A DNA stretch of 64,000 nucleotides from Spongiibacter tropicus DSM 19543 (GTDB lineage Bacteria; Pseudomonadota; Gammaproteobacteria; Pseudomonadales; Spongiibacteraceae). The notes beneath the pieces are model-generated. The model was not told the DNA's origin. It saw only the letters and a program-made list of their open reading frames with translations, and made no database searches. The stretch's first letter is position 1. The number at the start of each line of letters is the position of its first letter. This document shows, in pieces, positions 6,710-14,155 of this stretch. Made by a program: the position numbers and the translations under genes. The stretch is from assembly GCF_000420325.1 (NCBI RefSeq), contig NZ_ATUS01000005.1, positions 1 to 64,000 of the forward strand, given 5' to 3'.

Positions 6710-6937
6710 ATGTCGCCAGACAAGGCTTCGACAGTGGGAAGTTATGCAGCGTCTGCGGTGACGACGCTGGCCGGTCTGACGATCAACGAGTGGGTGGCGA
6801 TTGGTGGTTTGTTGATAGGTGCTGCGACGTTCGCGGTGAATGTTTGGTTTCGGCATGAGCAGCTGAAGATTCAGCGTGATAAAGCGCGGGCAGATGCGCG
6901 ACTGGCATTGAATGCAGAGGCAGGGCAGGGAGAGTGA
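6710..6937 (+). CDS. Holin-like single-pass membrane protein (HP1 type)
   Basis: This 75-aa protein starts at the ATG at 6710. The N-terminus is small-residue-rich and soluble. One hydrophobic span (WVAIGGLLIGAATFAVNVWF) follows, then a charged amphipathic tail (KIQRDKARADARLALNAEAG). This layout matches the short HP1/P2-group holins that time lysis by making pores in the inner membrane. It is the first gene after the tandem terminators. Confidence 0.65.
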   Translation: MSPDKASTVGSYAASAVTTLAGLTINEWVAIGGLLIGAATFAVNVWFRHEQLKIQRDKARADARLALNAEAGQGE

Positions 6938-6939
6938 CG

Positions 6940-7293
6940 ATGAAGAATCTTTGGTCAAGCACGGTTAAGTGCTTGTGGTTGGTGGCGATGTTGCTGGTGG
7001 TGCCAGTGGCGTTGGCGATGGATGTTGATGCGGCAGAGGCTGCGGCGGCGGTTGTGCAGGTGGCGGCGTCGGCTGGTTGGCTGGGGTCGATGGGTACCTG
7101 GTTGGGCTATGGCGTGACGGCTGTGGGTGCGGCGTCGTTGGTGGTTCAGGGTTTGTCGATGGTGACAGGCATGACGCCGAGCAAGGCTGATGATGAGTTT
7201 ATCAACGGCGCCTATCGATGGTTGGCGCGGGCGCAGCGTTGGCTGGACCGGTTGGCGCTGAATCCCCCGGCATCGAAGGCGCGGCGGCGGTAG
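6940..7293 (+). CDS. Phage membrane protein in the lysis region
   Basis: This 117-aa protein starts at the ATG at 6940. It has a signal-like or transmembrane N-terminus (LWLVAMLLVVPVALAMDV), a second hydrophobic region at about 47-77, and a basic soluble C-terminus ending in KARRR. It may be a holin accessory or spanin-type protein. No lipobox Cys is seen, so the spanin idea is weak. Confidence 0.5.
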   Translation: MKNLWSSTVKCLWLVAMLLVVPVALAMDVDAAEAAAAVVQVAASAGWLGSMGTWLGYGVTAVGAASLVVQGLSMVTGMTPSKADDEFINGAYRWLARAQRWLDRLALNPPASKARRR

Positions 7294-7299
7294 ACAGTG

Positions 7300-7626
7300 A
7301 TGGCTGACGGTAAGGGTTTGATTGAGGTGCGCGTTGATTGCGCACTGACGCCTGAGCGGCGTGAATGGCTGCAAGAGCAGTTTGCTTTGGTGGCTGAGCA
7401 AGCGGGCTTTGTTTCTGTGGTGCTTGAGCCTGGCGTTGAGATGTCGGTGCATCATGATCTGTCGCCGTTGGTTGCTGCGATGGAGCGGCAAACCGCGATG
7501 GTTGGCGAGCTGGTAGAGCTGAATCAGGCCGTGCTCTCTGAGCTGCTGGCTGGTGATTGTGTTGATGTTGATGATCCGGATGGCTTGGGGATGCCGGTCT
7601 ATCTGGATGGGTCGCCGGTAGAGTAA
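7300..7626 (+). CDS. Small acidic phage protein, unknown function
   Basis: This 108-aa protein starts at ATG 7300, with a GTG just before it. It has a ferredoxin-like or beta-alpha start (LIEVRVDCALTPERREWLQE), a helical middle and an acidic end. Its stop overlaps the next gene's ATG by one base. It sits between lysis genes and the HNH nuclease. Not recognised. Confidence 0.5.
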   Translation: MADGKGLIEVRVDCALTPERREWLQEQFALVAEQAGFVSVVLEPGVEMSVHHDLSPLVAAMERQTAMVGELVELNQAVLSELLAGDCVDVDDPDGLGMPVYLDGSPVE

Positions 7627-8006
7627 TGCCGGGTAAGGCAAGTCGCTGGTGTGGTCGCTGTCAGGCGGTGCACGTTGGTGAGTGTCCTGAGCGTAAGCCG
7701 TTTGAGCGCAAGCGGGCTGGCAATGCTTCGGGGCGAGGTGGCAGCAAGTGGCGCAATAAGCGGCGCGAGATCTTTGAGCGTGACAACTATCTTTGTCAAA
7801 TCCATTTGGAGCGCGGTGAGTTGGAGCCGGTGACGCTGCATGGCGAACGGCACGGCGTGTGCGATCACATTATTCCCTCGGCAGATGGCGGTACGGATGC
7901 GGACGGAAACCTGCAGACAATTTGCCAAGCCTGCGACAAGGAAAAAACCCAGGCGGAGTCGCAGATGGGGAGGGGTGGGGCAAAACCTTGGAGCTTTTCC
8001 CCCTGA
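7626..8006 (+). CDS. HNH endonuclease next to terminase
   Basis: This 126-aa protein has paired Cys at the N-terminus (CGRCQ), the core CDHIIP with a following GGT, and the Asn/Cys part NLQTICQACDKEKT. HNH proteins beside P27-type small terminases assist cos cleavage and packaging in HK97-like phages. In the usual motif a His follows the CxxC (CxxCH). Here it is Asp (CQACD), a change in the third metal or structural position that may affect activity. The gene directly precedes the candidate cos region. Confidence 0.8.
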   Translation: MPGKASRWCGRCQAVHVGECPERKPFERKRAGNASGRGGSKWRNKRREIFERDNYLCQIHLERGELEPVTLHGERHGVCDHIIPSADGGTDADGNLQTICQACDKEKTQAESQMGRGGAKPWSFSP

Positions 8007-8073
8007 CACCGCCCCCCCCGTGCAATTTTTGCCTAGGGGCAATTGAAAAGAAATTCACCACCTGTTTGGTGGT
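8001..8073. other. Candidate cos (packaging) region
   Basis: This gap between the HNH and small terminase genes holds a run of eight C (8012-8019), an AT-rich patch and a 6-bp stem hairpin (ACCACC 8057-8062 with GGTGGT 8068-8073). Phages with HNH plus P27 terminase usually have cos here. The exact cut site cannot be read from sequence alone. Confidence 0.4.
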
Positions 8074-8084
8074 TGGAGTGAGGT

Positions 8085-8549
8085 ATGGCGGGTCGATACC
8101 CCAATGACAATACGGTGAAACACCCGGCGTTTCAAGAGGGTGCGGACAAGGCTGCCGAAAATGAGGCGCTGCACCAGCAGAAGGCTGATGAGCTGGCGCC
8201 TGCGGAGTTGACTGAGTTGGAGCGCAAGGTGTGGAACCGGCTTGCCCCCGAGCTGAGCCGACTCAGCCGATTGAAGCCTCACTTTGTTGATTTCATCGCA
8301 CAGTACTGTGTGGTGAAGGTGCGCATGGATGAGCTGCGCAGCGAGCTTGATGCAGAGCAGTGGTCGTATGTAACGCATGGCCGTCACGGCGTGCAGTGGA
8401 AGAGCCGACCGGAGGTGGCCCAGCTGAACGACGATTGGCGCAAGTGGAACTCCCTGGTTGCGCAGTTGGGCTTGTCGCCAGCTACCGAGCTGCGTTTCAA
8501 CGACCGGCAGGGCTCGCTGTTTGACGATGACGACTTCGGCGGCATCTGA
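8085..8549 (+). CDS. Terminase small subunit, P27 family
   Basis: This 154-aa protein has the family layout: a short N-terminal region, then ELTELERKVWNRLAPELSRLSRLK, a helical middle with DFIAQYC, and the C-terminal LNDDWRKWNSLVAQLGLSPATELRF that marks P27 small terminases. It recognises the packaging site and delivers DNA to the large subunit, which overlaps its end by 23 bases. The acidic tail is FDDDDFGGI. Confidence 0.9.
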   Translation: MAGRYPNDNTVKHPAFQEGADKAAENEALHQQKADELAPAELTELERKVWNRLAPELSRLSRLKPHFVDFIAQYCVVKVRMDELRSELDAEQWSYVTHGRHGVQWKSRPEVAQLNDDWRKWNSLVAQLGLSPATELRFNDRQGSLFDDDDFGGI

Positions 8550-10278
8550 CCACCTCGCCGACATCGAGCTTTATTGCCGGCAGGTGCTCACTGGCGAGCG
8601 TCCGGCCTGCAAATGGGAGCGGCTTGCCGTGCAACGGCATGTGGATGATCTGGCGCGCCAGAACACTGACGATTTCCCCTACGTCTTCGATGTAGAAAAG
8701 GCTTGCCGGGTTATCAACTTTGGTCAGCTTTTTCCGCATGTAAAGGGTAAGTGGGCGCGCGGTACCGGTCTGTCAAATCGTATCAGGCTGGAGCCGTGGC
8801 AGAAGTTCAACTTCGCCTGCATCTTCGGGTGGGTGCATGCGACAACGCGGTTGCGCCGATTCCGCATCGTATTTCTGATCGTTCCGCGAAAGAACGCCAA
8901 GTCTGTCAAAGCGTCGATCATCGGCCTCTACATGCTCGTGGAGGATGGCGAGTACGGCGCCGAGGTGTACTGCGGTGCTACCAGCGAAAAGCAAGCATGG
9001 GAAGTCTTCCGCCCCGCGAAAAAGATGGTCGAGAAAAAGCCCAGCTACCGGCGCCGGTACGGTGTAAGCGTCCATGCCAAGCGCCTGGAGTGTGACTCGG
9101 TTGGGCGTGACGGTAATGGCCGCATCGTTGCCATGCCAGACGGCAGCCGTTTTGAGCCTGTCATCGGCAAGCCGGGCGACGGGGCGTCACCTAGCTGCGC
9201 AATCCTCGACGAGGTGCATGAGCATCAGGACGACACGCTCTACGACACCATGCTCACTGGCATGGGGGCGCGAGAGCAGCCACTGTTGGTCATGATTACC
9301 ACGGCGGGGTCGAACATTGCCGGGCCGTGTTACGCCACTCAGCAGGAAGTGCAGCGCGTGCTGGAGGGTGAGCAGAACGACGAACTCTACGGGATGATCT
9401 ACACCATCGACGATCCCGAATCCGAGTGGATGACCGATACCGGGATCATCAAGGCAAACCCCAATGCGGGTGTCTCGGTTGGTATCGACTACCTGCGTGC
9501 CCGTGTCGAAGACGCAAAGCGCAGTCCGCGTAAGCGCAGCATTGTGCTCACCAAGCACTTCAACGTCTGGGTCACTGCAAAGAATGCCTGGCTCAACATG
9601 CTCTACTGGAACAAGGCTGCCGATCACAGCTTGGCCCCGGACGACTTCGAGGGTGAGACCTGCGGGCTAGGGTTGGATCTGTCTGAGGTCGACGACCTCA
9701 CCGCCGCGGTCAAAGCCTTTCGGCGTGAAGTCGATGGCGAGGATCACTACTACTTCTTTGGGCGGTACTACACCACTGAAGCCAAAGTGGAAGATCACGA
9801 CCATTACGACGGATGGGTACAGGGCGGCCACCTGGTGGAGTGCGATGGTGAAACCATCGACTACACCGAAGTGGAAGAGCACATCGAAGAAGACGCTGAG
9901 ATCTTCAGTATCCCGCGCGTTTTCTACGACCCGACCGGAGCGGCGCACCTCGCGCAGCGCCTGCAGCAAGGTCAGCACGAAATTGAGCCGGTAAAGGTGG
10001 CTCAGAACTACACCAACTTCACGGCCCCGATGCGCGAATTTGAGCGACTGCTCAAGGCGGGCCGGATTCACCACGACGGCAATCCCTGCCTCGCGTGGAT
10101 GATGGGCAACGTCGTCGCGAAGGAAACCGACGACGGCAAGATGATGCGGCCCGTCAAGGAAAACCGAGAAAGCAAAATAGACGGCGCCGTTGCGTTGCTG
10201 CTCGCCTTCATCGGCGTGTACCAGCCAGCCGACGACGATGACATCGACGACTTCCTGATGGACCCCATTATCGTATGA
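8527..10278 (+). CDS. Terminase large subunit (ATPase and nuclease)
   Basis: This is a 583-aa protein from ATG 8527. The open frame reaches back to 8458, but that stretch reads as the shadow of the small subunit. The ATPase domain has a Walker A-like loop IVPRKNAKS near residue 118-126 (Lys-Asn-Ala instead of Lys-Asn-Gly) and Walker B AILDEV near 225-230. The C-terminal nuclease domain includes GLGLDLSEVDDLTA and a later acidic cluster (FYDPTGA). Size and layout are those of HK97-group terminases. The stop overlaps the portal start by four bases. Confidence 0.93.
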   Translation: MTTSAASDHLADIELYCRQVLTGERPACKWERLAVQRHVDDLARQNTDDFPYVFDVEKACRVINFGQLFPHVKGKWARGTGLSNRIRLEPWQKFNFACIFGWVHATTRLRRFRIVFLIVPRKNAKSVKASIIGLYMLVEDGEYGAEVYCGATSEKQAWEVFRPAKKMVEKKPSYRRRYGVSVHAKRLECDSVGRDGNGRIVAMPDGSRFEPVIGKPGDGASPSCAILDEVHEHQDDTLYDTMLTGMGAREQPLLVMITTAGSNIAGPCYATQQEVQRVLEGEQNDELYGMIYTIDDPESEWMTDTGIIKANPNAGVSVGIDYLRARVEDAKRSPRKRSIVLTKHFNVWVTAKNAWLNMLYWNKAADHSLAPDDFEGETCGLGLDLSEVDDLTAAVKAFRREVDGEDHYYFFGRYYTTEAKVEDHDHYDGWVQGGHLVECDGETIDYTEVEEHIEEDAEIFSIPRVFYDPTGAAHLAQRLQQGQHEIEPVKVAQNYTNFTAPMREFERLLKAGRIHHDGNPCLAWMMGNVVAKETDDGKMMRPVKENRESKIDGAVALLLAFIGVYQPADDDDIDDFLMDPIIV

Positions 10279-11579
10279 CTAAGCGAGCGAACAAGCCCGG
10301 CCGCATCAAATCAGCCGTGCTTGGGTGGCTGGGTGTGCCCATCGAGCTGACCGACGAAGCATTCTGGGCGGCGTGGGGCGGTGGCCAGTCATCGGCGGGG
10401 CAATCCGTCAACGAGCGCACGGTAATGACGCTATCGGCGGCATGGGCCTGTACGCGCTTGATCTCGGAAACCATCGCAACCATCCCGGTGCGGCTCTACG
10501 AGCGCACGCCGGGTGGTCGCAAGCTGGCCGACAGCCACCCGCTGTATCCGTTGTTGCATAGTCGCCCCAATGCCCAGTCAACCGCCACCACCTACTGGGA
10601 GGCCAAAGTTGCGGCCATGCTGTTGCGCGGGAATGGCTTTTCAGAAAAGCAGTACCTGGGTAATCGGCTGGTCGGCGTGAAATTCCTGGTGCCGTCGCGT
10701 TGCAAATTGCAGTACGACGCTCGGAGTCGAATTGAAATTCGGTATACCGAGTTTAACGGGCGGCAGCGTGTCATTCCTGAGGAGCGCTTGTTCCACGTGC
10801 CGGGCTTTTCGCTCGATGGGCGCTGGGGGCTGTCGGCGATCTCCTACGGTGCCGGGGTATTTGGCAGCGCGCTGGCAGCGGCTGAAGCCTCCAACAAAAC
10901 CTTCGAAAACGGCTTGTCGCCGACCGTTGCGTTCACTCTCGAAAAAGTCCTGAAGAAAGAGCAGCGGGCAGATTTTCGCGACAGCTTGAAAGAAGTAACG
11001 GGCGCACTGAATGCCGGTAAATCACCGCTATTGGAAGGGGGTATGGATGCCAAGGTCATCGGCATCAAGCCCAGCGACGCCCAGTTACTGGAGTCGCGCA
11101 ACTTCTCGGTGGAGGAAGTGTGTCGTTGGTTTCGCGTCGATCCGTCGATGGTGGGTCACGGCAATAAAGACAGCAACTGGGGCACAGGGCTCGAGCAAAA
11201 GCTCATTGCCTTCCTCACCTTTACCCTGCGCCCTTGGCTAACGCGCATTGAGCAGGCGGTTAACAAAGAGCTGCTTAGCCCGACAGAGCAGCTGCGCTAC
11301 TACGTTGAGTTTTCCATCGAGGGCCTGCTGCGTGCCGACAGCGCGGGCAGGGCAGCGTTTTACTCCGTCATGGTCAACAACGGCATATTCACCCGCGACG
11401 AAGTGCGGGCGCTGGAGAATATGCCGCTCAAAGGTGGCAATGCATCTGTGCTTACGGTGCAGAGCGCTATGGCGCCGCTCGACAGCATTGGTGCGGCTAC
11501 AGAGGGCGACCGGGCGCGGGCGGCGCTCAAGGCCTGGCTGGATGATCAAGAACCTGAAGGACTCCCCAATGAGCAATAG
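10275..11579 (+). CDS. Portal protein, HK97 family
   Basis: This 434-aa protein forms the dodecameric DNA entry ring of the capsid. Family features include AWACTRLISETIATIPVRLYE near 55-75, the HPLYPLLHSRPNA segment, and FRVDPSMVGHGNKDSNWGTGLE in the C-terminal half. The gene is nested tightly between terminase (4-base overlap) and protease (11-base overlap). Confidence 0.93.
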   Translation: MTKRANKPGRIKSAVLGWLGVPIELTDEAFWAAWGGGQSSAGQSVNERTVMTLSAAWACTRLISETIATIPVRLYERTPGGRKLADSHPLYPLLHSRPNAQSTATTYWEAKVAAMLLRGNGFSEKQYLGNRLVGVKFLVPSRCKLQYDARSRIEIRYTEFNGRQRVIPEERLFHVPGFSLDGRWGLSAISYGAGVFGSALAAAEASNKTFENGLSPTVAFTLEKVLKKEQRADFRDSLKEVTGALNAGKSPLLEGGMDAKVIGIKPSDAQLLESRNFSVEEVCRWFRVDPSMVGHGNKDSNWGTGLEQKLIAFLTFTLRPWLTRIEQAVNKELLSPTEQLRYYVEFSIEGLLRADSAGRAAFYSVMVNNGIFTRDEVRALENMPLKGGNASVLTVQSAMAPLDSIGAATEGDRARAALKAWLDDQEPEGLPNEQ

Positions 11580-12426
11580 CAAATTTGCAGCCCTGCGTCC
11601 GCAGGCTTCGCTGAGTCGTGGCGACATCCGTTTCGACCTTATCCCTAAGGCGCTGGAAAGCTGGTCACCGGGTGTTCGTGCTGCGGGTAATGACGAAAAC
11701 AGCATCAGCATTTTCGATGCTATCGGCGAAGACTACTGGACCGGCGAGGGCGTCACCGCCAAGCGCATCTCCGCTGCCCTGCGCAGCATTGGCGATCGCG
11801 ACGTGGTGGTGAACATCAACTCTCCGGGCGGCGATATGTTCGAGGGCTTGGCGATCTACAGCCTGCTTAAAGAGCACCCCGGCAACGTCACTGTGCGCAT
11901 TCTCGGGCTGGCGGCGTCTGCGGCGTCCATCATCGCGATGGCGGGCGACGATATCCAAATTGCCCGAGCTGGGTTTTTAATGATTCACAACGCGTGGATC
12001 TGCGTTTGCGGCAACCGCAACGACCTGCGGGAATTTGCCGAATACCTTGAGCCTTTCGACCAGTCGATGGCCGATATTTACACCGCTCGCACCGGTGAGG
12101 ATATCGATGCCATCAAGACGTTGATGGATGCAGAAACATGGATCGGCGGCCAGGCCGCCATCGAGCAAGGCTTTGCCACCGCGCTGCTGCCATCAGACGC
12201 CATTGAAGAAGACGAAAGCCCCGAGGCTCGGGCCGTGGCGAAGGTCGATCTAATTCTGGCAAAGGCGGGCATGCCGCGCTCGCAACGCCGTCAACTGATC
12301 AAAGAAATCAAAACCAGTACGCCAAGCGCTGCTGGTGGTGATACGCCTGGCGCTATCACACCCGACATGCAAAACGCTGTCGTCTCAACTGCGGGCGCTA
12401 TGCCCCGTCTTTCCTTTTCTGTGTGA
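11569..12426 (+). CDS. Head maturation protease, ClpP/S14-like
   Basis: This is a 285-aa protein from ATG 11569, overlapping the portal end. The ClpP fold is clear: VNINSPGGDMFEGLAIYSLL, then the nucleophile region AASAASIIAMAGD and the catalytic-His region FLMIHNAW. It should cleave the scaffold part of the capsid protein during maturation. The C-terminal 60 residues form a linker rich in Pro, Thr and Gly. Confidence 0.9.
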   Translation: MSNSKFAALRPQASLSRGDIRFDLIPKALESWSPGVRAAGNDENSISIFDAIGEDYWTGEGVTAKRISAALRSIGDRDVVVNINSPGGDMFEGLAIYSLLKEHPGNVTVRILGLAASAASIIAMAGDDIQIARAGFLMIHNAWICVCGNRNDLREFAEYLEPFDQSMADIYTARTGEDIDAIKTLMDAETWIGGQAAIEQGFATALLPSDAIEEDESPEARAVAKVDLILAKAGMPRSQRRQLIKEIKTSTPSAAGGDTPGAITPDMQNAVVSTAGAMPRLSFSV

Positions 12427-12436
12427 GGTATCACCT

Positions 12437-13810
12437 ATGAAGCTAACAGCAACGAATCTGCTGTCGGTTATTTCAATCGCAGCGCTGGGGCCGTTCACCT
12501 TTGGTGTATCGGTAACATCCATTCTCTGGGCGGCCGCCGTGGTCGCGATTGCCGCGCTCTGCACCGAGCGCGGCGTGTCGGTCAAGCGAGGGGCTTTTGG
12601 CCAGCTCGGCGAAGTCGGTGCGCTGGAGAAAGAATACAAGCAGGTGCAGGCCGATCTGAAAAAAGTCGGCGACGACCTGAAAAGCTACGCGGAGCAGTCG
12701 AAAAAAGAACTGGCTGGCCATCAGCAGCTCAGCGCTGAAACGAAAGAAAGCGTCGACAAACTGCTGGTCACTCAGGGCGAACTCAACGCCCGCCTGCAGG
12801 CTGCAGAACAGCTTATCGTGTCGCTGGATGGTGGCGGTCAACCGGCCAAGGTCAAAACGGCGGGCATGAAGGTTGTCGAGTCCGATGAGTTCAAGGCTGA
12901 GGCGGACAAAATCAACCGCGCCAAGGGCTCTTTCTCGGTGGCGGTGCAGGCTGCTATTACATCTGACCCCGGTTCTGCGGGTGATTTGATTGAGCCGACG
13001 CGCGTGCCGGGTGTTGTGGGTTTGCCTGAGCGGCGACTGACCATCCGTGACTTGCTGAACTGGGGGCGCACCCAATCCAACAGTATTGAATTTGTCCGTG
13101 AAACGGGCTTCGCGAACAATGCTGATGTGGTGGGCGAGAACCCCTCTGGCGGTAAACCCGAATCTGGTATCACCTTTGAGCTGGATGATGCCAAGGTTGC
13201 CACCATTCCTCACTGGATTCAGGCCTCCAAGCAGGTGCTGAGCGATGCCTCTATGTTGGCGTCGTACATCGATGGCCGGCTGATGTATGGCCTCAAGCTC
13301 AAGGAGGAGCTCCAGCTCCTGAAGGGCTCGGGTGTGGGGCTGAATATCAACGGCCTGTACACCCAGGCGTCAGCCTATGCCAATCCCGGTGTAACGGTGC
13401 AAGACGAAACCTTCATCGACCGCCTTCGTATCGCCATGCTGCAAGTGCAGTTGGCGGAGTATGCGGCCGACGGCATCGTGCTGAACCCAATTGACTGGGC
13501 GCAAATCGAGCTGACCAAGGACAACGAGGCGCGCTACCTGTTTGCGAACCCTAACGCCCTGGCGGGGCCGACGCTCTGGGGTCTGCCTGTTGTGGCTACG
13601 CAATCGATGGACGCCGATGAGTTCATGGCCGGCGCCTTCCGCATGGGTGCGCAGGGATGGGATCGCGAAGATGCGAGCATCACCGTGTCGACGCAGGACC
13701 GCGACAACTTCATTAAAAACATGGTCACCATCCTGTGTGAGGAGCGCGTGGCGCTCACGGTTTACCGCCCCGAGGCCTTTGTTAAAGGTCAGTTGTCACT
13801 CGGTTCGTAG
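12437..13810 (+). CDS. Major capsid protein, HK97 fold, with unusual hydrophobic N-terminus
   Basis: This is a 457-aa protein from ATG 12437. Residues about 55-145 form the coiled-coil delta (scaffold) domain (KEYKQVQADLKKVGDDLKSY and on). The HK97-fold shell domain follows, with TSDPGSAGDLIEPTR near 174, LRIAMLQVQLAEYAADGIVLN, and the C-terminal NMVTILCEERVALTVYRPEAF. The first 45 residues are oddly hydrophobic, with two membrane-like stretches (LLSVISIAALGPFTFGV and SILWAAAVVAIAALC). A downstream GTG start is possible. The protease in the preceding gene should remove this region together with the delta domain. Confidence 0.9.
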   Translation: MKLTATNLLSVISIAALGPFTFGVSVTSILWAAAVVAIAALCTERGVSVKRGAFGQLGEVGALEKEYKQVQADLKKVGDDLKSYAEQSKKELAGHQQLSAETKESVDKLLVTQGELNARLQAAEQLIVSLDGGGQPAKVKTAGMKVVESDEFKAEADKINRAKGSFSVAVQAAITSDPGSAGDLIEPTRVPGVVGLPERRLTIRDLLNWGRTQSNSIEFVRETGFANNADVVGENPSGGKPESGITFELDDAKVATIPHWIQASKQVLSDASMLASYIDGRLMYGLKLKEELQLLKGSGVGLNINGLYTQASAYANPGVTVQDETFIDRLRIAMLQVQLAEYAADGIVLNPIDWAQIELTKDNEARYLFANPNALAGPTLWGLPVVATQSMDADEFMAGAFRMGAQGWDREDASITVSTQDRDNFIKNMVTILCEERVALTVYRPEAFVKGQLSLGS

Positions 13811-13829
13811 CGGCGGTTGGTGGTTCTAA

Positions 13830-13854
13830 GGCGGGGCCCTGGCCCCGCCTTTTT
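13830..13854 (+). terminator. Strong intrinsic terminator after the capsid gene
   Basis: A perfect 9-bp stem, GGCGGGGCC (13830-13838) with GGCCCCGCC (13841-13849), is followed by five T. It would lower transcription of later genes relative to the capsid gene. Confidence 0.85.
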
Positions 13855-13868
13855 GTATTGGGGGAATT

Positions 13869-14141
13869 ATGCTGGTCACAGCTTTATCCAGTTTTGAGCA
13901 CGGTGGTTCTCGAAAGCGCGGTGTCAGCTTTGATGTGTCGCCGCAAGTGGCTAAGCAGCTTGCGCGGGCAGGGCTGGTTCGTATTGCTGATTCCCGCCCT
14001 GTGGGGGCCGTTGGCAAACCGTTGTCTGCATCGCCAGCGGCCCCAGCCTCACCGCAGACGACTGCGAGAAAGTCCGCCAATGGCGGGACGCGGCGCCGCA
14101 AAGCCGAGGCGTCATCGTCACAAACACCACTTATCGAATAG
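13869..14141 (+). CDS. Small protein after capsid, overlapping the glycosyltransferase-like frame
   Basis: This 90-aa protein's first 43 residues (LVTALSSFEHGGSRKRGVSF, then VSPQVAKQLARAGLVRI) look like the small structural protein often found after HK97-type capsid genes. The rest is low-complexity and basic (SASPAAPASPQTTARKSANG, then GTRRRKAEASS). That low-complexity part overlaps a second open frame whose translation is strongly protein-like (CIASGPSLTADDCEKV), so the tail of this protein may be partly a by-product of the overlap. See the finding on a possible -1 frameshift. Confidence 0.6.
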   Translation: MLVTALSSFEHGGSRKRGVSFDVSPQVAKQLARAGLVRIADSRPVGAVGKPLSASPAAPASPQTTARKSANGGTRRRKAEASSSQTPLIE

Positions 14142-14155
14142 CGCCGTGGGCGGAT

